From assembly GCF_007681555.1 (NCBI RefSeq), contig NZ_VELE01000001.1, forward strand, positions 744,001 through 808,000: a stretch of DNA of 64,000 bases. The letters are read 5' to 3'. Source of the DNA: Kocuria salsicia (lineage in GTDB: Bacteria; Actinomycetota; Actinomycetes; Actinomycetales; Micrococcaceae). Positions within the stretch are counted from its first letter, which is position 1; each line of letters opens with the position of its first letter. Below are positions 54,883 through 63,283 of the stretch, piece after piece. The notes below the pieces were generated by a model, which saw only the letters and a list, made by a program, of their open reading frames with translations, was not told the DNA's origin and made no database searches. The position numbers and the translations under genes are program-made.

Positions 54883-56448
54883 ATGACAAAAACCTTGCAG
54901 GAGCTGATCGACGCGTCGATCTTCATTTCCACCGAGTACCAGGCAGTGCTGGCCGAGCTGTCCCAGGGTGCGGATTGGGACGTGGACTTCTCCGCGCCGT
55001 CGTTCACCTTGCAGACCACGCCTCCCGTCACGCTGACCCCGTACCTGCTGGGCACGGAGTCCGCGGCCCGCGGGTCCTTCGTGTGGTCGTGGCGCGAGCT
55101 GGGCCACTTCAACCCCCGCGTGGTCTCCGCGGCGGTGCAGGCCGAGCAGGCCGGCGAGCGCCACGAGGTGGGCGAGCTGACCACGGACGAGCTCCCGCTG
55201 CAGGAGGGTCTCGCGCGCCGGCTCACACTTGCCGCCAAGGCCGTCACGGGCCTCTACGCCCACTACCCCGCGCGCGCCGGCGGCAACATCACCGCGTGGC
55301 TGCTGCTGGACGGCCCGGAGTTCGAGCTCCCCCGCCTCACCGAGCAGCGCATGATGCAGGTCATCGGCGAGTCCCTCACCACGGACACCGCCGTGGACCA
55401 CAACCTCGCCGTGGCCAGCTACGCCAAGCTGCGCGGCGCCCACGTGGAGTGGGACACGGACGCCACGTGCGTGGTCACCGTGCACGACGGCGCCCAGCGC
55501 TTCTGGTTCGACGACCACCAGATCACGGGCGTGGAGCCCGCCGAGCCCTCCGTGGGCGAGGACGAGCTGCGCGAGCTCGAGCGCCAGGCCGCCACCCACC
55601 GTGAGGCCCTGCTCGAGGACCGCCGTGCCGCCGAGCACCGCGCCGAGCAGCTGGGTCAGGAGCAGCGCGAGGCCGACGCCGAGCGCAAGCGCCGGGAGCG
55701 CGCGGAAGCCGCCGCCGCGGCGTCGACCCCCGCCCCCTCTGCCGCAGCCGGGCAGGACGCCGAGGAGCAGCCGCTGCCCAGCGAGCTCGCCCCCGAGGAG
55801 ATCGAGGCGCCCGAGCCCGAGCAGCCCGCTGACGACGTCGCCGTGCCCGCCAGCCAGCTGCACGAGGCGGACCAGCCCTTCGACCAGGAACCCACCCACG
55901 AGCCGGCCGCGCCGGGCCGTGTGGAGACCCGGGTGCTGCCCGGTCCCCAGGGCGAGCACGCCACGGCCGGTCCGGCCGCGTCCCCGCACCCGGACACCAC
56001 GGCCATGTCCCGGATCCCGGACCCGGACTTCGCCGCCGGCCAGCCCGCCAGCCAGGACCCGGAGCGCGTCGAGTCGCACCGCACCGAGTCGCAGGATGTC
56101 GAGGCGGAGCGCTTCGGGACTGCCCGCGACGAGGACCGCGTGGAGCGCGAGGTCGTGGTCGAGGAGGAGACCGTGGTCCGCGAGGACACCCGTGCTCCCG
56201 AGCGGGACCGCACCCGCGCCGCCGAGGAGCGGCTCGGCCGTGGCGAGCGTGGCGTCCGCGAGGACCGCTTCGCCCGTGAGGAGCGCGAGGAGGTCGTGGA
56301 GCGCGAGACCGTGGCCGGTCCGGGCGCACCGGACGACGACCTCTCCGCCCCGGCCGTCGTGGACGGCGAAGAGGTCGAGACCAACGAGCAGGCCGAGCGC
56401 AAGGGCAAGAAGAAGCGCGGCTTCCTCAGCCGCTTCTTCGACCTGTGA
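54883..56448 (+). CDS. DUF6882-like protein with a long charged tail
   Basis: 521 residues. Residues about 1-210 resemble the DUF6882 domain (FISTEYQAVLAELSQGADW, GSFVWSWRELGHFNP, GGNITAWLLLDGPEFELP). Residues about 225-270 form a predicted coiled coil (ELERQAATHREALLEDRRAA). The rest is low complexity: Ala/Pro/Glu-rich, then an Arg/Glu/Asp-rich stretch (REDRFAREEREEVVERE), ending in a basic amphipathic GKKKRGFLSRFFDL that could touch the membrane. The function is unknown. Confidence 0.78.
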   Translation: MTKTLQELIDASIFISTEYQAVLAELSQGADWDVDFSAPSFTLQTTPPVTLTPYLLGTESAARGSFVWSWRELGHFNPRVVSAAVQAEQAGERHEVGELTTDELPLQEGLARRLTLAAKAVTGLYAHYPARAGGNITAWLLLDGPEFELPRLTEQRMMQVIGESLTTDTAVDHNLAVASYAKLRGAHVEWDTDATCVVTVHDGAQRFWFDDHQITGVEPAEPSVGEDELRELERQAATHREALLEDRRAAEHRAEQLGQEQREADAERKRRERAEAAAAASTPAPSAAAGQDAEEQPLPSELAPEEIEAPEPEQPADDVAVPASQLHEADQPFDQEPTHEPAAPGRVETRVLPGPQGEHATAGPAASPHPDTTAMSRIPDPDFAAGQPASQDPERVESHRTESQDVEAERFGTARDEDRVEREVVVEEETVVREDTRAPERDRTRAAEERLGRGERGVREDRFAREEREEVVERETVAGPGAPDDDLSAPAVVDGEEVETNEQAERKGKKKRGFLSRFFDL

Positions 56449-56472
56449 CCGGCGCCTGAACAGACGCGTCAC

Positions 56473-56507
56473 CGGAGCACCCGTCCCCCGTGGGGGCGGG
56501 TGCTCCG
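56473..56507 (+). terminator. Terminator after the DUF6882-like gene
   Basis: CGGAGCACCCGTCCCC/GGGGCGGGTGCTCCG hairpin (one T bulge) followed by TCGTTGG. Confidence 0.7.
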
Positions 56508-56575
56508 TCGTTGGTGGCGCCGCAGCCGCCGTGCACGCGTGACCCCTCGTGAACAGTGCGGTGGGCGCCCCCGGA

Positions 56576-56581
56576 TAGGAT
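56576..56581 (+). promoter_or_regulatory. -10 box for leaderless rarD
   Basis: TAGGAT ends 6 nt before the GTG start at 56588. Confidence 0.45.
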
Positions 56582-56587
56582 CGGTCG

Positions 56588-57547
56588 GTGACTTCCACCC
56601 TCAGCCCCGGCCCCGAGCCCGACCACCAGCGCAGAACCCGGGCCGGTGTGGGCTACGGGTTCGGGGCCTACGCGATCTGGGGACTGCTGCCCCTGTACTT
56701 CGTGGTGCTCGCCCCGGCCACCCCGTACGAGATCGTGGCCCTGCGGGTGCTGTTCTCCCTGGCGTTCTGTCTTCTGCTGCTCGCCGTGACGCGCGGGCTG
56801 CGGCAGTTCGTGCGGGTCTTCCGGGACGGGCAGGCCGTGGCCGCCCTGTCCCTGGCCGGTGTGCTGATCGCGGGCAACTGGCTGCTCTACACGGTGGCCA
56901 CCACCACGGGCCACACCCTTGAGGCGTCCCTGGGGTACTTCATCAATCCCATCGTCGCGATCCTGCTGGGCGTGGTGGTGCTGCACGAGAAGCTTCGGCC
57001 GCTGCAGTGGGCGGCCATCGTGGTGGGGGTCCTGGCGGTGCTCGTGATGGCCGTGTTCTACGGTGCCGTCCCGTGGCTGTCCCTGGGGCTCGCGTTCTCC
57101 TTTGGCTTCTACGGGCTCGTGAAGTCCCGCCTCGGTTCCCGCTACCCGGCGCTGGTGACGCTCACCGCGGAGACCGCCGCCATCACGCCGCTCGCCCTCG
57201 TGGCCGTCGCGCTGCTGGGCGCCAACGGCCAGATCACGCTGACCTCTGAGGGCCCCGGCCACTTCCTGCTGCTGCTCTCCGCGGGCATCATCACCGCCGT
57301 GCCCCTGCTGCTCTTCGGTGCGGCGGCGTCCCGGCTGCCCCTGAGCACCGTGGGGATGATCCAGTACGTTGCCCCCATCGGCCAGTTCATCCTGGCGGTC
57401 GCCCTGTTCCACGAGGAGATGCCCCCGGAGCGCTGGGCCGGCTTCGGACTCGTGTGGGTGGCCGTGGTGCTCCTGCTGCTCGACGCCGTCCGCGCACCCC
57501 GTGCCCCGCGGCTGCCCAGGCGGCCGAAGCCGTCGCCTCGGGCATGA
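56588..57547 (+). CDS. rarD: EamA-family transporter RarD
   Basis: Ten-helix drug/metabolite transporter of the RarD type, 319 residues. It begins (after a 20-residue polar start) with GYGFGAYAIWGLLPLYFVVL, the RarD signature, and has LIAGNWLLYTVATTTGHTLEASLGYFINP-type elements: NWLLY and SLGYFINPIV. The C-terminal half repeats the EamA fold (GMIQYVAPIGQFILAVALFHE). It ends in a basic Pro/Arg tail. The substrate is unknown; E. coli RarD is also uncharacterised. The GTG start is set by the leaderless -10 box. Confidence 0.92.
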   Translation: MTSTLSPGPEPDHQRRTRAGVGYGFGAYAIWGLLPLYFVVLAPATPYEIVALRVLFSLAFCLLLLAVTRGLRQFVRVFRDGQAVAALSLAGVLIAGNWLLYTVATTTGHTLEASLGYFINPIVAILLGVVVLHEKLRPLQWAAIVVGVLAVLVMAVFYGAVPWLSLGLAFSFGFYGLVKSRLGSRYPALVTLTAETAAITPLALVAVALLGANGQITLTSEGPGHFLLLLSAGIITAVPLLLFGAAASRLPLSTVGMIQYVAPIGQFILAVALFHEEMPPERWAGFGLVWVAVVLLLLDAVRAPRAPRLPRRPKPSPRA

Positions 57548-57548
57548 G

Positions 57549-57607
57549 TCTGAGGTGCAGAGGTACCCGTCCGGCCTGAGGGAATCGTGGCCTCTCTGTA
57601 CCTCAGA
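57549..57607. repeat. Imperfect inverted repeat after rarD
   Basis: TCTGAGGTGCAGAGG (57549-57563) and CCTCTCTGTACCTCAGA (57591-57607) pair over a 27-nt gap with small bulges. The left arm starts in the rarD stop region. It is a possible terminator or the remnant of a small repeat element; no transposase is nearby. Confidence 0.5.
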
Positions 57608-57617
57608 TGTTGACAGA

Positions 57618-57648
57618 GCCCGCTCGGACCGTGGTGGTCCGGGCGGGC
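57618..57648. terminator. Terminator between rarD and metS
   Basis: GCCCGCTCGGACC/GGTCCGGGCGGGC stem (mostly paired) with a 5-nt loop, 58 bp after metS on the minus strand and 70 bp after rarD on the plus strand. Confidence 0.6.
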
Positions 57649-57706
57649 CCTGCGCTCGTTGGTGGTGCTCAGCGTCAAAGTGAGCGCTGGAGCGATTGCC
57701 GGGTCG

Positions 57707-57973
57707 TCAGCCCCGGGGACCCGGCCCCGCGGGGTCGGTGTGCGGCTCCGAGACCTGGCCGTGCGGCGGCATCGTGGCGTCGTGGTGACCGACACCCGAC
57801 CCGACGGCGCCCTCGGTGACAGAGGGGCCGGCGGCCTGCGAGGTGTCGTCCGCGGGGTCGTCGAGCTCGTCCACCTCCTCCGGGGAGCGCTTGATGTTGA
57901 CCAGGGCGAGGAGCAGGCCGCCCCACACCAGGATTATGGCGACGATCATCATGACGATGGCGGTACCGCTCAT
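57707..57973 (-). CDS. metS: MetS-type small subunit of NSS transporter
   Basis: 88-residue partner of the NSS transporter encoded just upstream. It begins with one membrane helix (GTAIVMMIVAIILVWGGLLLAL), then VNIKRSPEEVDELDD, the hallmark of MetS-family small subunits, and a polar tail. It is easily missed: the ATG at 57973 overlaps the stop of metP (ATGA). In Corynebacterium the small subunit is required for methionine/alanine uptake by MetP. Confidence 0.88.
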   Translation of the reverse strand: MSGTAIVMMIVAIILVWGGLLLALVNIKRSPEEVDELDDPADDTSQAAGPSVTEGAVGSGVGHHDATMPPHGQVSEPHTDPAGPGPRG

Positions 57974-59751
57974 GAGAGGTCCCCTTCCGAGTGGCGGGAC
58001 TGGGCGCCCGCGGTGATGGTGGAGTGGACGCGCCCGGCACCCGTGCCGTTTGCGGTGCGCTCGTGGTCCCAGGGCGCGGGGCGCTGCACCACAGTGCCGC
58101 GGTCGATGGCGCGCAGGGAGAAGTCCTGGTCCAGCGCGGCCGAGCGCCCCTCGGTGCCCGTGTAGTGGGTCATGGGGTCGTGGCGGGCGATGGCCTTGCG
58201 GTCCAGGTAGGCGTCCTGGATGGCGGGCGCGGGGCTCGTGAACCCCTCGCCCGTACGGCGGCTCCAGGGCAGGCGCGAGAGCAGGTACGCGATCACGACG
58301 ATGCCCACGGCCATGCCCCACCCGAAGGTGTTCACGAACCACTGGGGCATGTCGTTGTAGCCCTCGGCCACGGTCTTGGTCAGCTGGTCGATCAGGATGT
58401 AGCCGAGGATCACCGGGGTGACACCGCCGGCCATGATCATCCAGGTGCGCCCGAGCTTGAACGAGGACACCGAGTTGATGTGGTCGCGCAGCGTGGGCAG
58501 CGCGGTGAAGCCGGAGGTCAGCAGCAGCACCGAGATCAGCGCGGCCGCGGCGATGCCGAAGTTGTTGACGAACGCGTCCACCACGTCCAGCAGGTTCAGG
58601 CCCGTGGTGGTGGGGAAGAACAGCAGGGAGATCACGGCGAGCGGCAGCACCACCAGGGACACGGCCGCGGGACGGGACAGGCCCAGCTTGTCCCGCACAC
58701 CGGCCACGATGACCTCCACGATGGAGATCAGGGACGTGAAGCCCGCGAACGCCAGCGCGCCGAAGAACAGCACACCGATCAGCGTGCCGAACGGTGCCTG
58801 CGAGATGATCGCGGGGAACGCGATGAACGCGAGGCCGATGCCGGAGGTGGCGACCTCCGAGACCTGCGTGCCGGAGGCGGTGGCCATGAAGCCGAGGGCC
58901 GCGAACACGCCGATGCCCGCGAGGATCTCGAAGGACGAGTTGGCGAAGCCCACCACCAGGGCGGACCCGCTGAGGTCCGAGCGGGGCTTGAGGTAGGACG
59001 CGTAGGTGACCATGATGCCGAAGCCCACGGACAGGGAGAAGAAGATCTGCCCGTACGCGGCCACCCACACGGAGGAGTCGCCCAGGGCGGACCAGGACGG
59101 CGTGAACAGGGCGTCCAGACCGGCGGAGGCACCCGGCAGGGTCAGGGCCATGCCCACCATGATAAGGAACATGACCACGAGCAGCGGGATCAGCACCACG
59201 TTGAGCTTGCCGATGCCGTTCTGCACGCCCAGCATCAGCACCACGAGCAGCACGAGCCACGCGATGGCCGTGGCGATGAACACCGGCCAGATGAAGTCGA
59301 AGCCGATCGTGACCTGCTCCGAGACCTTCATGTAGTCGTTCATGAAGAACGCGGCGGGATCGCTGCCCCACGCCTTGCTGAACGAGAACACCGTGTACTG
59401 CATGGCCCACCCGATGATGAGCGCGTAGTAGATGGCGATGACCACGCAGATCATCAGCTGCCACCACCCGATGGTCTCGAGCTTGGGGTGCAGGCGGCGG
59501 AAGGAGAGCGGGGCGGAGCCGCGGTAGCGGTGGCCGATCGCGTAGTCGAGCATGAGCAGCGGGATGCCCGCGGTCAGCAGCGCGACCAGGTAGGGGATGA
59601 TGAAGGCGCCGCCGCCGTTGTCGAACGCGACGTACGGGAAGCGCCAGATGTTGCCGAGACCGACGGCGGAGCCGATCGCGGCGAAGATGAACATGGTGCG
59701 CCCGGAGAATGCTTCCTTCGCGGCGCCACCACGCTTCTTGTCAGTGGACAT
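57970..59751 (-). CDS. metP: Sodium:neurotransmitter symporter family transporter (MetP-like)
   Basis: Na+-coupled amino-acid transporter of the NSS/SNF family, 593 residues. TM1 has the substrate/sodium site AAIGSAVGLGNIWRFPYVAFDNGGGAF (in part AIGSAVGLGNIWRFPY), and LSVGFGIMVTYASYL is near TM6. About twelve helices end near residue 500, followed by a polar C-terminal tail of about 90 residues. Coupling to metS makes methionine or alanine import the best guess. The start ATG at 59751 has AGGTTCAGCC upstream, a weak site. Confidence 0.92.
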   Translation of the reverse strand: MSTDKKRGGAAKEAFSGRTMFIFAAIGSAVGLGNIWRFPYVAFDNGGGAFIIPYLVALLTAGIPLLMLDYAIGHRYRGSAPLSFRRLHPKLETIGWWQLMICVVIAIYYALIIGWAMQYTVFSFSKAWGSDPAAFFMNDYMKVSEQVTIGFDFIWPVFIATAIAWLVLLVVLMLGVQNGIGKLNVVLIPLLVVMFLIMVGMALTLPGASAGLDALFTPSWSALGDSSVWVAAYGQIFFSLSVGFGIMVTYASYLKPRSDLSGSALVVGFANSSFEILAGIGVFAALGFMATASGTQVSEVATSGIGLAFIAFPAIISQAPFGTLIGVLFFGALAFAGFTSLISIVEVIVAGVRDKLGLSRPAAVSLVVLPLAVISLLFFPTTTGLNLLDVVDAFVNNFGIAAAALISVLLLTSGFTALPTLRDHINSVSSFKLGRTWMIMAGGVTPVILGYILIDQLTKTVAEGYNDMPQWFVNTFGWGMAVGIVVIAYLLSRLPWSRRTGEGFTSPAPAIQDAYLDRKAIARHDPMTHYTGTEGRSAALDQDFSLRAIDRGTVVQRPAPWDHERTANGTGAGRVHSTITAGAQSRHSEGDLS

Positions 59752-59847
59752 GGCTGAACCTCACACGGGACGAGATCCCATAGGCGCCGGGGTCCTGGGA
59801 CGCCCGGCGCGCGAGTTGTGGATGAATGGGTAAAGCTTACTGAGTGC

Positions 59848-60897
59848 TCAGCCCCGGCGGTGGACCACCGCGTGGGCGAACTCGGTCAGCGCGGCCTTGG
59901 CCACGGAGTCCTGGAGGGGCTCCAGCGCGGCAATGGCCTCATCGGCCCACCGATTGGCGATCTGCCAGGCTTCGGCGGCCGCGGGGTGGGAGGAGACGGC
60001 CGCCACGGCGGTGGCCAGGGCGTCGTCGTCCGTGAGGTCCCCGTCGATCAGACGGAGCACTTCCTGGGCGGAGGCAGCGGCCTCCGGGTCTGCTCCGGCG
60101 GCGTGGCGCCGCAGCAGGAGAACGGGCAGCGTGTCCACGCCCTCGCGCAGGTCCGTGCCGAGGGTCTTGCCAGAGACGTCCGGGGGCCCGGTGAGGTCGA
60201 TGATGTCGTCCGCGAGCTGGAACGCGAGTCCGACCTTCTCGCCGTAGACCACCATGAGGTCGACGACGTCGCGCGGCGCGCCGCCCAGCAGGGCACCGTA
60301 CTGCCCGCTCGCGGCAATCAGTGAGCCGGTCTTGCCGGCGAGCACCTGGAGGTAGTGGGCCACGGGGTCCTCGTCCTCGGCCGGGCCGGTGGTCTCCTGC
60401 AGCTGGCCAATCACCAGACGCTCGAACGTGGTGGCCTGGATCATCAGGGGCTCCTGGCCCAGGGCGGAGACCATGGCGGAAGCGCGGGCGAAGATCATGT
60501 CGCCGGTGAGGATGGCCACGGTGTTGCCCCACACGGTGTGCGCGGTCTCGACGCCGCGGCGCAGTGGGGCGGAGTCCATGACGTCGTCGTGGTACAGGGA
60601 GGCGAGGTGGGTGAGCTCCACGACGACGGCGGCCTCGATGACCTCGTCCGTGATCTCACCGGCCACCTCGGCGGCGAGCAGGGTGAGCAGTGGGCGGACC
60701 CGTTTGCCGCCGGCGGCCAGCAGGTGGCGTGCGGTGACGTCCGCGAGCCGGTCGGTGGCCTGCACAGCCTCGTCCAGGCGCTGCTCGACGCGCTCCAGGG
60801 AACGCAGCATGAGAGGACCCAGGCGGGGGTCCTGGGCGATGAGCTCGAACCCTGCGGGCAAGCGCAGGGAGCCGTCGACGCTGCTGGGATCAGTCAC
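59848..60897 (-). CDS. Polyprenyl diphosphate synthase (long-chain, menaquinone type)
   Basis: Makes the long isoprenoid tail of menaquinone. It has 349 residues. The first Asp-rich motif is LYHDDVMD with flanking LTHLASL; the second is FQLADDIIDLTG; GGKRVRPLL lies upstream. The residues before the first DDxxD are small, consistent with a long-chain product such as C35-C45. The start is GTG at 60897, 8 nt after a TAGAGT box. It lies 22 bp after the menJ-like gene, as in the M. tuberculosis grcC1 region. Confidence 0.92.
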   Translation of the reverse strand: MTDPSSVDGSLRLPAGFELIAQDPRLGPLMLRSLERVEQRLDEAVQATDRLADVTARHLLAAGGKRVRPLLTLLAAEVAGEITDEVIEAAVVVELTHLASLYHDDVMDSAPLRRGVETAHTVWGNTVAILTGDMIFARASAMVSALGQEPLMIQATTFERLVIGQLQETTGPAEDEDPVAHYLQVLAGKTGSLIAASGQYGALLGGAPRDVVDLMVVYGEKVGLAFQLADDIIDLTGPPDVSGKTLGTDLREGVDTLPVLLLRRHAAGADPEAAASAQEVLRLIDGDLTDDDALATAVAAVSSHPAAAEAWQIANRWADEAIAALEPLQDSVAKAALTEFAHAVVHRRG

Positions 60898-60905
60898 GGT
60901 CCACC

Positions 60906-60911
60906 ACTCTA
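60906..60911 (-). promoter_or_regulatory. -10 box before the polyprenyl synthase gene
   Basis: TAGAGT on the minus strand ends 8 nt before the GTG at 60897. It could give a leaderless transcript in addition to read-through from menJ. Confidence 0.35.
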
Positions 60912-60919
60912 TCGACAAT

Positions 60920-62191
60920 TCAGCCCGCGGGGGTGAGTGCATCCAGTACCGCCATGGCGCGGTCCGTCACACTACGGGCCGGGCGGTCGGACAGCTCGGT
61001 CATCACCTGCACGGCGAAGCGCATCAGGGCCGGCACGTGCATGCCGGAGCGGACCGCCGCCGAGAGGATCGTGGGGTGGCCAATGAGCTGCGCGAGCGCC
61101 CTGCCCTGCGTGAAGTGCGCCCCCCACTCGGCCCGCACGAGCTCGGGGTAGCGGGCCAGCGCGTTCTCGCGCTGCTGGGCCCCGTTGGCCCCGGCGGCGT
61201 CCACGATGCACGAGGCTGCGAACAGCGCGGACTCCATCGCGTTGGAGATCCCCTCGCCGTTGAACGGAGAGACGAGCCCTGCGGCGTCGCCCAGCAGCAT
61301 GAGGCCCGGCAGGTAGTGCGGCGTGCGGTTGGCCGCCATGGGCAGTGCCGCGGAACCGATCCTGCCCACCTGGTGCTCGGGGTCGAAGGTCCACTCGGCG
61401 GGCATCGACGCCGCCCAGTCCCGCAGCACGGCCCGGTAGTCCAGTTTCCCGAAGGCGGGTGAGGTGTCCAGGATCCCGAGGCCCACGTTCGCGGTGCCGT
61501 CCCCCACGCCGAAGACCCAGCCGTAGCCGGGCAGCAGGGCACCCTGTGGATCGTTGCCGTCCGCGAGCTCGAGCCAGCCCTCCATCCAGTCCAGCTCGGA
61601 GCGCGGCGAGCGGTAGTAGGTGCGCACGGCCACTCCCATGGGGCGGTCCTGGCGGCGGTGCAGCCCGGCGGCCACGGCCGTGCGGGTGGAGTTGCCGTCC
61701 GCGGCGAGCACGAGGTCCGCGCGGTGGTCCTCGGTCTGCGCCGTACGCCGTCCGGTCGCGGGGTCCATCACGGCGGCGCGCAGACCCACGATCCGCCCCG
61801 TGTCGTCCCGCAGCACGTCTTGCACCGAGCGGTGCTCGATGATCTGCGCCCCGGCGGCGACCGCGTGGCGTGCGAGATCCTCGTCGAAGCCCGCGCGGGT
61901 GCGCACCAGCCCGTAGGACGGGAAGTCCGTGAGCTCCGGCCACGGGAACTCCACGGTGCGCCCGCCGGCGACCAGCCGCAGCCCCCGGTTGGAGCGGTAG
62001 CCCTGTTCGGCGCCGTGGGGCAGCCCCATGAGCCGCATCTGCTTCACCGCGCGCGGCGTGAGCCCGTCCCCGCACACCTTCTCCCGCGGGTAGGCGGTCT
62101 TCTCGAGCACCGTCACCCGGATCCCCTGGCTCGCGAGCCAGTACGCCGCGGTGGCGCCCGCGGGGCCACCCCCGCTGATCAGAACCTTCAC
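60920..62191 (-). CDS. Geranylgeranyl reductase family protein (MenJ-like menaquinone reductase)
   Basis: FAD flavoprotein, 423 residues. It has the N-terminal dinucleotide fold VLISGGGPAGATAAYWLA, the CGDGLTPRAVKQM motif, and the FAD-binding GDAAGLVSPFNGEGISNAM. In mycobacteria MenJ saturates one isoprene unit of menaquinone, and it lies next to a polyprenyl synthase, exactly as here. Members of this host family have partly saturated menaquinones such as MK-7(H2) or MK-8(H2), which fits. The GTG at 62191 is chosen because the fold starts two residues later and GGAGG lies about 11 nt upstream; an ATG at 62278 is a possible alternative. Confidence 0.9.
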   Translation of the reverse strand: MKVLISGGGPAGATAAYWLASQGIRVTVLEKTAYPREKVCGDGLTPRAVKQMRLMGLPHGAEQGYRSNRGLRLVAGGRTVEFPWPELTDFPSYGLVRTRAGFDEDLARHAVAAGAQIIEHRSVQDVLRDDTGRIVGLRAAVMDPATGRRTAQTEDHRADLVLAADGNSTRTAVAAGLHRRQDRPMGVAVRTYYRSPRSELDWMEGWLELADGNDPQGALLPGYGWVFGVGDGTANVGLGILDTSPAFGKLDYRAVLRDWAASMPAEWTFDPEHQVGRIGSAALPMAANRTPHYLPGLMLLGDAAGLVSPFNGEGISNAMESALFAASCIVDAAGANGAQQRENALARYPELVRAEWGAHFTQGRALAQLIGHPTILSAAVRSGMHVPALMRFAVQVMTELSDRPARSVTDRAMAVLDALTPAG

Positions 62192-62418
62192 TGCGCCGCA
62201 GTCCTCCGCCGTCTCGGGTGCGGGCACCCTCCCGGCGCCCCTCGTGCGCGGCACTGCCGCCGGACGCACGTGCGCCATTGTGCCACCGCCGACGCCGATG
62301 CCGCGCCCGACGCCGTCGCCCCCGGGCACCGGCCCCGCGAGGCCCCCGCCCCAGCTCGTCCCGTGGGAGAGGGACGTCATCAACGCGACGACACCGCGGG
62401 GTGGGGCGTTCCACAGCG

Positions 62419-62424
62419 TAAAAT
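62419..62424 (+). promoter_or_regulatory. -10 box of the amino-acid ABC operon
   Basis: TAAAAT, the best TANNNT in the gap before the binding-protein gene, giving a leader of about 40 nt. The -35 is not clear. Confidence 0.45.
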
Positions 62425-62470
62425 CACCACAGGTTCCAGAAGGGGCCGTCCCCTTGACCGAGGAGAACCC

Positions 62471-63241
62471 ATGTCACCCCTGCGCCGACTCGTTCCCGCG
62501 CTCGCCGTCCTCTCCGCCGCTGGTCTGGTGCTGACCGGGTGCGAATCCACCTCGGGAGGCGACGCCCAGGCGAGCGGCGACTCCGGCACGTTCACCGTGT
62601 GCGCCAACTCCCCGTACCCGCCGTTCGAGTTCGAGCAGGACGGCAAGGTGGTGGGCTTCGACATGTCCCTGGGGGACGAGATCGCCAAGGACCTCGGCAG
62701 GGAGAAGAAGTTCGTGCAGGCCAACTTCGAGACCCTCGAGTCCGGCGCGGCGCTGGACACCGGCCAGTGCGATGCCGCCATCTCCGGGATCACCATCACC
62801 GACGCGCGCAAGAAGTCCGTGGACTTCTCCAAGCCGTACTTCAACGACCAGATCGCCCTGCTGACCACCAAGGACTCAGGGATCAAGGGGTTCGACTCCG
62901 TGGGGGACAAGACGGTGGGCGTGCAGCAGGCCACCTCCGGCGAGGACTACGCCACGGAGAAGAAGCTGAAGACGCAGCAGTTCGAGGACGTGGAGCTGAT
63001 GTTCCAGTCGCTGGAGTCCGGCGGCGTGCAGGCGGTGTCCGGCAACATCTCCACGCTGTCCAAGCGCGCCGAGTCCAACCCGGACCTGGAGGTGGTCCAG
63101 ACCGTGGACACCAACGAGAACCTGGGCGTGGCCGTGAAGAAGGGCAACACCGAGCTGCTCGACTCCGTCAACAAGACGCTGGACCGCATCACGAGCGACG
63201 GCACCATGGACAAGATGAAGAAGGAGTGGATGGGTCTGTAG
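62471..63241 (+). CDS. Amino-acid ABC transporter substrate-binding lipoprotein
   Basis: 256-residue polar-amino-acid binding protein. A signal peptide ends in the lipobox LVLTGCES, so Cys24 is lipidated. The mature protein has ANSPYPPFEFEQDGKVVGFD, the ligand-binding arm CDAAISGITITDARKKSVDFS, and KMKKEWMGL at the end, typical of the family with glutamine, glutamate or arginine ligands. AGGAGAA lies 6 nt before the ATG. It heads an operon with the permease gene 42 bp downstream. Confidence 0.95.
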   Translation: MSPLRRLVPALAVLSAAGLVLTGCESTSGGDAQASGDSGTFTVCANSPYPPFEFEQDGKVVGFDMSLGDEIAKDLGREKKFVQANFETLESGAALDTGQCDAAISGITITDARKKSVDFSKPYFNDQIALLTTKDSGIKGFDSVGDKTVGVQQATSGEDYATEKKLKTQQFEDVELMFQSLESGGVQAVSGNISTLSKRAESNPDLEVVQTVDTNENLGVAVKKGNTELLDSVNKTLDRITSDGTMDKMKKEWMGL

Positions 63242-63283
63242 GCCCCCCTCCCCCATCGCCCGCCCACAGACAGGGAGAAACCC

